A stretch of DNA of 64,000 bases from Aliidiomarina sp. B3213. Its GTDB lineage: Bacteria; Pseudomonadota; Gammaproteobacteria; Enterobacterales; Alteromonadaceae. Below the pieces are notes generated by a model. The model was not told where the DNA came from, made no database searches, and was given only the letters and a program-made list of their open reading frames with translations. Every line of letters begins with the position of its first letter. The stretch's first letter is position 1. Shown here piece after piece: positions 1 through 8,667 of this stretch. The DNA lies in contig NZ_QMKJ01000001.1 in NCBI RefSeq assembly GCF_003290085.1, positions 620,001 through 684,000 on the forward strand, read 5' to 3'. Made by a program: the position numbers and the translations under genes.

Positions 1-260
1 TGGCGTATACCTGCCAACAAATGGTAGCCAAGAGCTGTTAAGAAGCCCCAAACTAAAAACTTAACGACAGGATGAGCAAAAACGCTTTGCGCTTGCGCGA
101 ACCCTTCAGGTGATTGAAGTGAGTTTGCCAAAAGCCAAACTAACAAACCTACAAGCACAAGCATAATTACGCCTGACACGCGATGTAAGATTGACGATAT
201 AGCAGCTGGAGGAAAACTGATTGTATTCAGTTGTAAATTTACGGGTCTTTGTTTTTTCAC
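1..260 (-). CDS. sdhC: Succinate dehydrogenase cytochrome b556 subunit (partial, N-terminal part)
   Basis: This is the N-terminal 86 codons of SdhC, the membrane cytochrome b subunit that anchors succinate dehydrogenase and passes electrons to quinone; the gene leaves the window at base 1. The translation begins MKKQRPVNLQL and contains the family signature around SILHRVSGV, where S and R line the quinone site and the nearby H region serves haem binding, followed by two hydrophobic segments. The start is a GTG at 260; no better ATG lies upstream. It is divergent from gltA, the arrangement usual in gammaproteobacteria, so sdhDAB is expected further out on the minus strand. Confidence 0.9.
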   Translation of the reverse strand, partial: MKKQRPVNLQLNTISFPPAAISSILHRVSGVIMLVLVGLLVWLLANSLQSPEGFAQAQSVFAHPVVKFLVWGFLTALGYHLLAGIR

Positions 261-653
261 CACTTTTGCCTTCTGTTAAAACGCAATGGAGGTCGGTGCG
301 TCAAGTATATCCACCGAATTATAGAAATACAATGATGGAAACCGTCGCAAAGGTCAGAAAATAGCCTGTTAAACAAGGTGTTTCTTATATATGGCTCTGG
401 AACACCTCTGTACTAGACTAAAGTATAAGAATAAGACAAGTTCAAGTAATCCAATTTGTCCTGAATTACCTATACTTCATCATTACGACATATTTTAATT
501 TTATCGTTTTATTAGAAGAACGATTAAATCCACGTTGAAAGTGCTTACTTTTTACGCAGATCGGACGAGTAAAATTGACATTCACTGGTCGGATCAAGTA
601 CAAATAGCGCACTTTTTTTTCCCGAGACGCAACGAAAGCGAGGAGATTTCCTT
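261..653. other. sdhC-gltA divergent intergenic region
   Basis: This 393-base A+T-rich gap separates two divergent TCA-cycle genes and should hold both promoters. I can support one promoter for gltA (listed separately) and a ribosome binding site GGAG near 641. I saw no convincing operator or small gene; a short frame reading into gltA from 535 has no coding character. Confidence 0.6.
575..604 (+). promoter_or_regulatory. Candidate sigma-70 promoter for gltA
   Basis: A perfect -35 TTGACA at 575-580 is followed after 18 bases by TACAAA at 599-604 (four of six matches to TATAAT), about 50 bases before the gltA start. This is a pattern match only. Confidence 0.5.
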
Positions 654-1934
654 ATGGCTGACAAAAAAGCCACTTTGCAAGTCGACGGCAATACCATCGA
701 ACTTCCAGTACTTTCTGGAACCGCTGGTCATGACGTTATAGATGTTCGCACATTAGGTAAGCACGGTTACTTCACATTTGACCCCGGTTTTCTTGCAACT
801 GGTTCTTGTGAGTCACAAATCACCTACATTGACGGTGACAACGGTGTGCTTCTGCATCGCGGATATCCTATTGAGCAACTTGCCACTGAAGCTGACTACC
901 TAGAAGTTTGCTACATGCTAGTTCACGGTGAAGCACCTAGCGCTGAAGAGTACAAGAAGTTCCGCAAAACCATCACGAACCACACTATGGTTCACCAAGG
1001 TATCCATAACTTCTTTAACGGCTTCCGTCGCGACTCACACCCAATGGCAATGCTTTGCGCGGTAACTGGTGCACTTTCTTCGTTTTATCACGACGATTTG
1101 AACATCTCTGATCCTGACCAACGTGTTCGCAGTGCATATCGCTTAATCGCGAAAATGCCAACAATCGCTGCTATGTGTTACAAACATAGTATTGGCCAAC
1201 CTTTCGTTTATCCGAAAAATAGCCTGAGCTATTCGGAAAACTTCCTGAACATGATGTTCTCTGTTCCAGCAGAAGACTACGAAGTAAACCCTGTTATTGC
1301 AAAAGCAATGGACAGAATCTTCACGTTGCACGCTGACCACGAACAAAATGCTTCAACTTCAACGGTTCGTTTAGCTGGTTCTTCAGGTGCTAACCCATAC
1401 GCGTGTATCGCAGCTGGTGTAGCATCACTTTGGGGTCCTGCACATGGCGGTGCTAATGAAGCATGCCTAAGAATGTTGAGCGAAATTGGCAGCGTAGAGC
1501 GTATTCCAGAGTTCATTGATAAAGCCAAAGACAAGAACGACCCGTTCCGTCTTATGGGCTTCGGACACCGCGTATACAAAAACTTCGACCCTCGAGCGAA
1601 AGTTATGCGTGAAACATGTCACGAAGTTCTTAAAGAGCTTAACATTGAAGATCCACTGCTCGACGTAGCCATGGAACTAGAGAAAATTGCTCTAGAAGAC
1701 CCATACTTCGTAGAGAAGAAACTTTACCCGAACGTAGACTTCTACTCAGGTATCATTTTGAAAGCCATTGGTATTCCAACAAGCATGTTTACTGTAATTT
1801 TCGCACTTTCGCGTACAGTAGGTTGGACGTCACACTGGCATGAAATGCTGAGTGAGAAAACTCAGAAAATTGGCCGTCCACGTCAATTGTATACGGGTGA
1901 AGCTCAACGCGAATTCAAACCTATTAAAAAGTAA
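654..1934 (+). CDS. gltA: Citrate synthase (type II)
   Basis: Condenses acetyl-CoA with oxaloacetate to citrate, the entry step of the TCA cycle, in the cytoplasm. The 426-residue length is that of the hexameric gram-negative type II enzymes. Catalytic motifs are visible: the histidine of AHGGANEAC, the histidine of [10 protein letters not shown] and the aspartate of PNVDFYSG. An AGGAG ribosome binding site stands about nine bases before the ATG. It is transcribed alone, divergent from sdhC, and followed directly by a strong hairpin terminator. In this type NADH inhibition is common, but the allosteric residues were not checked. Confidence 0.97.
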   Translation: MADKKATLQVDGNTIELPVLSGTAGHDVIDVRTLGKHGYFTFDPGFLATGSCESQITYIDGDNGVLLHRGYPIEQLATEADYLEVCYMLVHGEAPSAEEYKKFRKTITNHTMVHQGIHNFFNGFRRDSHPMAMLCAVTGALSSFYHDDLNISDPDQRVRSAYRLIAKMPTIAAMCYKHSIGQPFVYPKNSLSYSENFLNMMFSVPAEDYEVNPVIAKAMDRIFTLHADHEQNASTSTVRLAGSSGANPYACIAAGVASLWGPAHGGANEACLRMLSEIGSVERIPEFIDKAKDKNDPFRLMGFGHRVYKNFDPRAKVMRETCHEVLKELNIEDPLLDVAMELEKIALEDPYFVEKKLYPNVDFYSGIILKAIGIPTSMFTVIFALSRTVGWTSHWHEMLSEKTQKIGRPRQLYTGEAQREFKPIKK

Positions 1935-1952
1935 CGGTTTGAACTGAATAGA

Positions 1953-1988
1953 AGCCAGCCGATACCCTGTTGTCGCGCTGGCTTTTTT
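1953..1988 (+). terminator. Rho-independent terminator of gltA
   Basis: The inverted repeat AAGCCAGC / GCTGGCTT with a loop of about 17 bases is followed by a run of six T, 18 bases after the gltA stop. Confidence 0.8.
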
Positions 1989-2036
1989 AATGCATATTTA
2001 AAACTTCATTGGCAACATAACAATAACTGAAATTTC

Positions 2037-2816
2037 ATGCGCCCCACTCTTGCTTTTCTCAACCTAATGCCCAACAAAATAGACACTGAACGACAGTGGC
2101 TAAAGCTAGTGGAGCCAACCCGCAATAACATCAATTGGCAACCTTTTATTACTGAGTCATATCAACCCAAAAGTACCGACATAAGTCTGTTATTACCTCG
2201 CTATTGTGTTGGCAAACCGGCTCAATTTGACGCACTCATTATTACTGGTGCTCCCTTGGGTAGAACACCTTATCAAGACGTGAAGTACTGGGGTGAATTA
2301 GCGGCATTATTTGACTTCTGCATTGAACATCGAATTCCCATGTTCTGCTCATGCTGGGCGGCTAATGCGTATTTATATGCAAAATACCAATTAACACCAA
2401 ACATTCGTTCAGAAAAGCTATTCGGTGTATTTGAGCACAAACAAAGCCAACATCACCCTGTTTTAAATGGACTCGAGCCGAGTATATGGTTACCGCAATC
2501 ACGCTACGCTTTTATAGACCCCGACGAGATCAAGCAACATGAGCACATAGAGCCTTTGCTTGAAGTGCCGAATGAAGGTCCGGCGATGCTTATCGATCAG
2601 CATGAAACGCTGCTTTTGCTTGCTCACCCTGAATATGCGGAAGACACACTGCAAAACGAATATAAGCGAGACCAACGTAGTGGCCTCGCTACAAAGCCTC
2701 CAGTTTGGCAAAAGCCATCGCCAAACTCTGAAACGTCTAACCAGCTGCCCTATTGGCAATTAAACGGTCGCACCATCCTCGAGAACTGGTTGCAGTTCGC
2801 TTTGCGCAGCCGTTAA
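2037..2816 (+). CDS. metA: Homoserine O-acyltransferase, MetA (HTS) family, short form
   Basis: Activates the homoserine hydroxyl with an acyl group, the first committed step of methionine synthesis. The family is recognised from NLMPNKI (residues 9-15), TGAPLG (70-75), the nucleophile in CSCWAAN (Cys106) and the His-Glu pair in AHPEY (His197, Glu199). At 259 residues it lacks about 40 N-terminal residues and part of the C-terminus of the E. coli enzyme (309); an in-frame TGA at 2028 rules out a longer start. Gly75 aligns with E. coli Gly111, which in this family goes with succinyl-CoA, whereas Glu goes with acetyl-CoA. No good ribosome binding site is seen. Its 3' end overlaps the convergent metY by 57 bases. 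Confidence 0.85.
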   Translation: MRPTLAFLNLMPNKIDTERQWLKLVEPTRNNINWQPFITESYQPKSTDISLLLPRYCVGKPAQFDALIITGAPLGRTPYQDVKYWGELAALFDFCIEHRIPMFCSCWAANAYLYAKYQLTPNIRSEKLFGVFEHKQSQHHPVLNGLEPSIWLPQSRYAFIDPDEIKQHEHIEPLLEVPNEGPAMLIDQHETLLLLAHPEYAEDTLQNEYKRDQRSGLATKPPVWQKPSPNSETSNQLPYWQLNGRTILENWLQFALRSR

Positions 2817-4073
2817 AGCCTGGTCAATATCAGCGATAATATCGTCTGGGTGTTCAATACCAATCGACAACCTTACTAGGTCACGTGTAACCCCAGCACT
2901 CTCTAATTCAGAGTCACTCAGCTGACGGTGTGTCGTTGACGCAGGGTGACAGGCTAGAGATTTAGCATCACCAATATTCACAAGCCTTAAAATAAGGTGT
3001 AACGCATCTATGAATTTTTGCGCTGCCGCCTCACCACCTTTAATACCAAAGCTTAATATGCCTGCTGCTGTTCCCTTCGTAAAACGTGTCGCTAATTCAT
3101 GATATGGACTGTCTTCCAGCCCCGCATAATTCACCCATGCAACCCCAGGATGTTGCTGTAAATAATTCGCTACGATTTTGGTATTTGCGCAATGCTTTTC
3201 AATCCGCAGACTCAACGTTTCCAAACCTTGTAGAATTTGGAATGCGCTTTGAGCGGCAAGACATGCTCCTGTATTTCTTAATGGAACAACCCTAGCCCTG
3301 CCAATAAACGCGGCTTCACCCAGAGCCTCAGTATAAACGACTCCATGATAAGACGGGTCCGGCTCATTTAGTTGCGGATAACGCACTTTATGTTCCTGCC
3401 ATGGAAAAGTTCCACTATCTACTATTGCTCCGCCCACAGTAGTTCCATGGCCTCCGATATACTTGGTTAAACTGTGCACCACAATATGCGCGCCATGTTC
3501 GAATGGTTTACATAAAGCCGGTGTAGCGACCGTGTTATCTACCACCAACGCAACACCATGTTGATTCGCTATCTCTGACAATGCGGCTATATCCACAACA
3601 TTTCCAGCTGGATTACCAATCGACTCACAGAAAATAAGCTTGGTGTTTTCGTCAATCAACGAAGCGATGGCTTGCACGTCTAATCCATTTACGAAACGAA
3701 CCTCGATGCCCTGTTGAGGTAACGTATGAGCAAATAAGTTATATGTTCCTCCATAGAGCTGACTCACACTAACAATGTTGTCTCCTGCTCGAGCTAATGT
3801 TTGAACCGTGTACGTTATAGCGGCCATGCCAGAAGACACAGCTAACGCTCCTATTCCTCCCTCTAATGCTGCTAGCCGTTGCTCTAGCACTGCATTGGTG
3901 GGGTTCATGATTCTTGAGTAAATATTTCCCTCAACTTGCAAATTAAATAAGTCTGCGCCATGTGCCGTATTGTCGAATGTGAAAGAAGTAGTTTGATAAA
4001 TAGGCACTGCTGCTGATCGCTGTGGCTTCTCAGCCTCATAGCCGAAATGCAACGCTATTGTTTCTGGTTTCAT
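2760..4073 (-). CDS. metY: O-acylhomoserine sulfhydrylase (aminocarboxypropyltransferase), MetY type
   Basis: PLP enzyme that makes homocysteine from an O-acylhomoserine and sulfide, by-passing cystathionine. The 437-residue length fits MetY better than the roughly 390-residue MetB/MetC. Features include YSRIMNPTN near residue 52, SSGMAA near 80, the aspartate of VVDNT (about 179) and the PLP lysine in HSLTKYIGG (Lys204). A GGAGGAG ribosome binding site precedes the ATG. Three tandem MetJ-like boxes lie 39-62 bases upstream, implying repression by MetJ with S-adenosylmethionine. With the facing metA it would form a two-step route to homocysteine. Confidence 0.92.
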   Translation of the reverse strand: MKPETIALHFGYEAEKPQRSAAVPIYQTTSFTFDNTAHGADLFNLQVEGNIYSRIMNPTNAVLEQRLAALEGGIGALAVSSGMAAITYTVQTLARAGDNIVSVSQLYGGTYNLFAHTLPQQGIEVRFVNGLDVQAIASLIDENTKLIFCESIGNPAGNVVDIAALSEIANQHGVALVVDNTVATPALCKPFEHGAHIVVHSLTKYIGGHGTTVGGAIVDSGTFPWQEHKVRYPQLNEPDPSYHGVVYTEALGEAAFIGRARVVPLRNTGACLAAQSAFQILQGLETLSLRIEKHCANTKIVANYLQQHPGVAWVNYAGLEDSPYHELATRFTKGTAAGILSFGIKGGEAAAQKFIDALHLILRLVNIGDAKSLACHPASTTHRQLSDSELESAGVTRDLVRLSIGIEHPDDIIADIDQALTAAQSELQPVLEDGATV

Positions 4074-4378
4074 GGTTCTGCTCCTCCGTTAAAAAACCAA
4101 GATAACCGTTTAGACGGCTAAATGTCTAGATGTTTATTTAACATTTCGCCAATTATTGTGTGAAATCCGCTAACAAATGGTTAATCAGGAAAATCTGAAA
4201 CTTCCACAAAGAATCCACAATCGACAAAAATTAACAATAATTCAGTTACTTATAAGTTAAAATCAACTTTGGCATGCTCGCTGCAGAGTAGTCGGCAACT
4301 TACTTAGCGAAGATAATGCTAATTCATTTAATTTGTTTAATCGGCGAACACACAGTGTCTAGCCAGGGGGTTTAAGCA
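4074..4378. other. metY-RND operon divergent intergenic region
   Basis: This 305-base gap contains the MetJ-type operator on the metY side and a GGGGG-rich ribosome binding site (4365-4370) ahead of the GTG start of the efflux adaptor. A 10-base palindrome ACTTATAAGT (4248-4257) lies within an A+T-rich stretch and may be part of the efflux promoter or an operator. No regulator gene for the efflux operon is next to it. Confidence 0.5.
4112..4135 (-). promoter_or_regulatory. Three tandem MetJ boxes upstream of metY
   Basis: Three consecutive 8-base units, AGACGGCT, AAATGTCT and AGATGTTT, match the MetJ consensus AGACGTCT at seven, six and six positions. MetJ dimers bind such tandem 8-mers cooperatively. 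The boxes lie 39-62 bases ahead of the metY start. MetJ itself is not in the window. Confidence 0.7.
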
Positions 4379-5455
4379 GTGAACATACGTTTAAGAAATC
4401 AACTTTTATCGGTTTTTGCTCTAGTGTCTGCAAGCACTATGCTTGCGGGTTGCGGCAATGTAGGCGCTAACGGTCCTGTAGAGGAAGAAGTAGCGGAAAC
4501 TGAACGCGGCGTTCCCGTTGAAGTGGTTACCGCTTCAATTGGTGAAGTTAAAGCGTCATTTACAGGAAGTGCAATTTTAGAAGCAGAAAAAAGCACTGAC
4601 GTTATTCCACGCGTAAATGGCATCGTAGAGCAAATTTTAGTTGAAGAAGGCGACTATGTAGAAGAAGGCCAAATTCTGGCGCAACTGGAGTCTTCACGTT
4701 ACCAACTCGCTTTAAACCAAATTAATGCTGAACTTCGAAATGTTCGCCAAGAATTAACTCGTCATGTTCAACTTGCTGAAAGACAACTCGTAAGTGCTGA
4801 CGCAGTAAGTCGTTTACAGTCACAACACGACTCGTTGCAAGCTCAACTTGAGTTAGCCCAAAAAGACTTAGACGAAACCACAGTACGTGCGCCTATTTCG
4901 GGTCATATTTCAGAACGTTATGCACGTGAAGGTCACCTAATCCAAGCATGGCAACCACAGACGATGTTTCACATTGTGGACATTAGCCAACTGCGCGCTA
5001 CCGTTCATTTACCAGAAAGTGCACTACAACATTTAGTGTCAGGTCAAAATGCTGAAATTGCTGTTCCTGCACTGCCTAGCTTAAATACTATGGACGCGCA
5101 TGTTCAGCGTATTAGCCCTATCGTGGATTCAGGCTCGGGTACTTTCCGTGTAGTGCTAAATGTGCCAAATGAGAATCAACAACTGCGTCCTGGACTATTT
5201 ACTCGTGTAAACATCCATTACGCAGAGAAAACAAACGTTGTACGTATACCGCAAGACGCGCTTATTAGTGTTGATAATCAGTCACACGTATTCCGTGTAG
5301 AAGACGGTGTTGCACACAAAGTTACAGTGCAAACAGGTATCAGAGACCATGGCTGGGTTGAAATCGAAGAAGGCTTAAGTGACGGCAATATGCTTGTTAT
5401 TACTGGCCAGTCGAACCTCAGAGACGAATCTAAAGTTGAGGTAATCGAACCATGA
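4379..5455 (+). CDS. RND efflux periplasmic adaptor lipoprotein (membrane fusion protein)
   Basis: Links an inner-membrane RND pump to an outer-membrane channel. The 358-residue protein starts with a lipoprotein signal ending LAGC (Cys25), then a biotinyl-lipoyl-like half motif (VNGIVEQILVEEGDYV, about 78-93), a short coiled-coil hairpin, the second lipoyl half (VRAPISGHI), and beta-barrel and membrane-proximal domains. The GTG start is supported by AGGGGG nine bases upstream. Its stop overlaps the start of the first permease by four bases (ATGA). No outer-membrane factor gene follows, so a TolC-like channel must come from elsewhere. Substrates cannot be read from the sequence. Confidence 0.9.
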   Translation: MNIRLRNQLLSVFALVSASTMLAGCGNVGANGPVEEEVAETERGVPVEVVTASIGEVKASFTGSAILEAEKSTDVIPRVNGIVEQILVEEGDYVEEGQILAQLESSRYQLALNQINAELRNVRQELTRHVQLAERQLVSADAVSRLQSQHDSLQAQLELAQKDLDETTVRAPISGHISERYAREGHLIQAWQPQTMFHIVDISQLRATVHLPESALQHLVSGQNAEIAVPALPSLNTMDAHVQRISPIVDSGSGTFRVVLNVPNENQQLRPGLFTRVNIHYAEKTNVVRIPQDALISVDNQSHVFRVEDGVAHKVTVQTGIRDHGWVEIEEGLSDGNMLVITGQSNLRDESKVEVIEP

Positions 5456-8400
5456 GTCTTGTAAAAGTTGCTGTCCATCGTCCCGTAACAGTGGTGATGT
5501 TTACCCTGGCGATCACGCTGTTCGGGATGGTGGCGCTTAACCGTTTACCGGTAACTTTGCTCCCTGAGTTAAGTTACCCAAGTTTAACCGTTAGAACTGA
5601 ATATCCGGGCGCAGCTCCTGCTGAAATTGAACAGCTTATTAACCGCCCTATCGAAGAATCATTAGGTACGGTTCGAGGTATAAGAACGATTACTTCATTC
5701 GCTCGCGCAGGGCAGTCAGATATTTTGTTAGAGTTCGCGTGGGGAACGAATATGGACATGGCTGCAATCGAGGTTCGTGAGAAGCTCGACATGGTGCAAG
5801 TTCCATTAGATATCCAAAAACCCATTCTTTTACGCTTTGACCCTAACCTAGAACCTATCTTACGCTTTGCTCTGAGTGGCGACGAAGACTTACAGTCGCT
5901 GCGCAGGTACGCCGACGAAGAGCTAAAAAGAAGCTTTGAAACCATCGACGGTATTGCCGCAGTGCGCACAGGTGGTGGTCTGGAAGACGAAATCCAGGTG
6001 CTTATCGACGAGCAACGCACGGCTGCACTTAATATTACGCCTGAATTTGTGGTCTCTCGTTTGCGTGAGGAAAACGTAAACCGCTCAGGAGGACGTGTAC
6101 AAAGTGGTCGTTTAGAGTTTCTCGTGCGAACCATGAACCAGTTCCAGAGCCTCTCTGAGATAGAAAATATATATATTACCGCTGTCGAAGGTCGTCCTAT
6201 TCAACTTAAGGATATTGCGACGGTCCGGTTAGGTCATAAAGATCGTACTTCAATTAGCCGCGTTAACGGTGTTGAAGCCATTGAATTTAATTTGTACCGA
6301 GAAGGCGGAGCAAACACCGTAGCGGTTGCTGAGCGTGTGAAAAACTCTCTGGACTTAATTACAGAAGATATGCCTGAGAACTATAACCTAGAGCTACTCA
6401 GCGACCAGTCTCTGTTTATTAAAAACGCGATTTCATCGGTTAAAGAAAACGCTATTGTTGGTGGCATACTTGCCATGGCAGTTATCTTACTATTTCTACG
6501 CCAGCTTAAGCCCACACTGATTATCTCGTTGGCTATTCCAATTTCCGTAGTTGCCTCATTCTTCCTTATGTATTCGGCAAATCTAAGCTTGAATATCATG
6601 TCTTTAGGAGGCATTGCACTAGCCGTTGGCCTGCTGGTAGATAACGCGATCGTTGTATTGGAAAACATTTCACGACGTCGCGAAATGGGTGACGGTATTG
6701 AGCAAGCAGCAATAGAAGGCACTTCAGAAGTATCAAGTGCTGTTACAGCTTCCACGCTTACCACTCTTGCCGTTTTCGTGCCTATGGTCTTTATCTCCGG
6801 TATTGCTGGCCAATTATTCTTTGACCAAGCGCTCACCGTAACATTCGCGCTTATCGCTTCGTTATTAGTCGCTATTACGCTTATCCCTATGTTAGCGTCT
6901 CGCGGAGCACCGCAAAAATTGGCAGGTCACCCAAGTCGTATGGAACGCCCTGCACCACGCAAAGGTTGGAGAAAGATTTTCACACCTTTCGCTTGGATAC
7001 GCTACACACTGTGGGTACTCCTTCCACACTTAATTTTATGGACGCTTCGCAAAATAGGCACTGCAGTGAAGTTTGTCACCAGACTGGTGTTCTCACCTGT
7101 ACTTGGCGCATTCCAGTTCTTGCTTAACAAAATACAACAAGCTCATAGAGCGGCGCTTTCAGGGACATTAAAAGCTCCATCAGTATTCTTTGTGGTGTTT
7201 GTTGCCATTACCGGTGCTAGCTTCGTATTGCTACCCCAATTGAAAGCTCAATTAATACCAGACATGGAGCAACAAGAGTTCTACGTTGAAATTGAGTTGC
7301 CACGGGGAACTCCAATCGAGAGCACCGACCAAACCCTGGCAGATATTGCTATGGAAATTAGCGAAGACCCTCGTATTGAAAAATCATTCTCTGTTGCAGG
7401 GATAGGCAGTCTTATGCAAATTTCCGCCAATCAAGGTGGTGAATACTGGGGTAGACTTCATGTTATTACTGAGAAGTCACTTACAAGTAATGAGCGACTT
7501 CAAGTGATCGACGATGTTCGTGAAACCCTTCGCAACCACCCTGACTTGAATAGCACTGTCGACTTTCCTAGCTTAATTAGTATCGACATGCCATTAACTG
7601 TTGAAATTCAAGGACATGACCTCGAGCGTGTGCGTCAAGTTGCTGTTCAATTACAAGACAGCCTTGCGGCAGACGATAATTTTCAAGATGTTAGAGCTGG
7701 TATCGCAGATGGTCAACCTGAGCTTACTATTCGTTTCGACCATGCACGCCTCGCGTTTGCAGGTTTAACAGCGCCTGAAGTGGCACAAGTCATTACCCAG
7801 AAAATGGGTGGGCAAGTTGCATCGAAATACAGCCTAGATGACCGTCAAATCGACATTCGCGTGCGTCTCCCAGACGCTCACAGACAAGATCCGAATGAAG
7901 TCGAAAATCTAATCGTAAATCCTGGCGCTGAACGTGAGCTTCCTCTTTCTGCGGTGGCAACGGTTTCATTGATGACAGGTCCCGGTGAGATTACACGCTT
8001 AAACCAAGAGCGCGTGGCCATCGTGTCTATGGGTGTTAAAGATGGCAATTTACGTGCTGCAGCAGCCACGTTAGAGGGAATGATTGCAGAGCTTACAATG
8101 CCACCAGGTATAGACGTTCGTGTTGGCGGACAAAGCGACATGCTAGAGTCGTCTTACAAGTCTTTGATGTTCGCTTTAGCACTAGCAATATTCCTTGTTT
8201 ACTTAGTTATGGCATCTCAGTTCGAGAGTTTCGGCCATCCGTTGCTTATCATGTTCTCTGTACCATTGGCAGCGTCTGGCTCTATTCTTGGTCTGTGGCT
8301 CACGAATACCCCGCTAAGTGTGGTGGTGTTTATCGGACTCATTATGCTTGCAGGTATTGTGGTTAATAATGCCATTGTACTTATCGACCGTATTAACCAA

Positions 8401-8667
8401 TTACGTACCGAAGGCATGGAAAAGACAGCTGCTATTAAAGAAGCTTCTTCGCAGCGTCTACGCCCTATTCTAATGACTACATTAACTACGGTATTGGGAT
8501 TATTCCCTCTTGCACTAGGTATAGGTGAAGGTGCAGAGCTTACCCAAGCTATGGCTATCACGGTTATTTCAGGGCTGATGTTCGCAACAGTACTTACCTT
8601 GTTCTTCATTCCTATCGTGTACCAATTGTTCGACCGCAAACGCTTCGTACAGGAGACCGCAGCATGA
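5452..8667 (+). CDS. RND family efflux permease (first of two)
   Basis: A 1071-residue HAE1-type inner-membrane pump with the usual two repeats of transmembrane helices and large periplasmic porter domains. The N-terminus (HRPVTVVMFTLAITLFGMVAL) and TM4 motif VGLLVDNAIVVLENI are typical. The residue matching AcrB Asp407 is kept, but the position of Asp408 is Asn, and the position of AcrB Lys940 in TM10 is Asn (GIVVNNAIVLID). The stretch between TM6 and TM7 (about residues 484-580) is some 50 residues longer than in AcrB and includes two extra hydrophobic or amphipathic segments. It overlaps both neighbours by four bases, so the three proteins are translationally coupled. It is closer to the SwrC/NolG-like clade than to AcrB. 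Confidence 0.93.
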   Translation: MSLVKVAVHRPVTVVMFTLAITLFGMVALNRLPVTLLPELSYPSLTVRTEYPGAAPAEIEQLINRPIEESLGTVRGIRTITSFARAGQSDILLEFAWGTNMDMAAIEVREKLDMVQVPLDIQKPILLRFDPNLEPILRFALSGDEDLQSLRRYADEELKRSFETIDGIAAVRTGGGLEDEIQVLIDEQRTAALNITPEFVVSRLREENVNRSGGRVQSGRLEFLVRTMNQFQSLSEIENIYITAVEGRPIQLKDIATVRLGHKDRTSISRVNGVEAIEFNLYREGGANTVAVAERVKNSLDLITEDMPENYNLELLSDQSLFIKNAISSVKENAIVGGILAMAVILLFLRQLKPTLIISLAIPISVVASFFLMYSANLSLNIMSLGGIALAVGLLVDNAIVVLENISRRREMGDGIEQAAIEGTSEVSSAVTASTLTTLAVFVPMVFISGIAGQLFFDQALTVTFALIASLLVAITLIPMLASRGAPQKLAGHPSRMERPAPRKGWRKIFTPFAWIRYTLWVLLPHLILWTLRKIGTAVKFVTRLVFSPVLGAFQFLLNKIQQAHRAALSGTLKAPSVFFVVFVAITGASFVLLPQLKAQLIPDMEQQEFYVEIELPRGTPIESTDQTLADIAMEISEDPRIEKSFSVAGIGSLMQISANQGGEYWGRLHVITEKSLTSNERLQVIDDVRETLRNHPDLNSTVDFPSLISIDMPLTVEIQGHDLERVRQVAVQLQDSLAADDNFQDVRAGIADGQPELTIRFDHARLAFAGLTAPEVAQVITQKMGGQVASKYSLDDRQIDIRVRLPDAHRQDPNEVENLIVNPGAERELPLSAVATVSLMTGPGEITRLNQERVAIVSMGVKDGNLRAAAATLEGMIAELTMPPGIDVRVGGQSDMLESSYKSLMFALALAIFLVYLVMASQFESFGHPLLIMFSVPLAASGSILGLWLTNTPLSVVVFIGLIMLAGIVVNNAIVLIDRINQLRTEGMEKTAAIKEASSQRLRPILMTTLTTVLGLFPLALGIGEGAELTQAMAITVISGLMFATVLTLFFIPIVYQLFDRKRFVQETAA

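Noticed and set aside
535-741. Short open frame overlapping the gltA start
   Set aside because: Overlaps the gltA ribosome binding site and N-terminus in another frame, and its own start lacks a ribosome binding site.
5574-6836. Long minus-strand open frames opposite the first RND permease
   Set aside because: They mirror the codon structure of the permease on the other strand, have Ser/Arg/Ile-rich low-quality translations and no family features.
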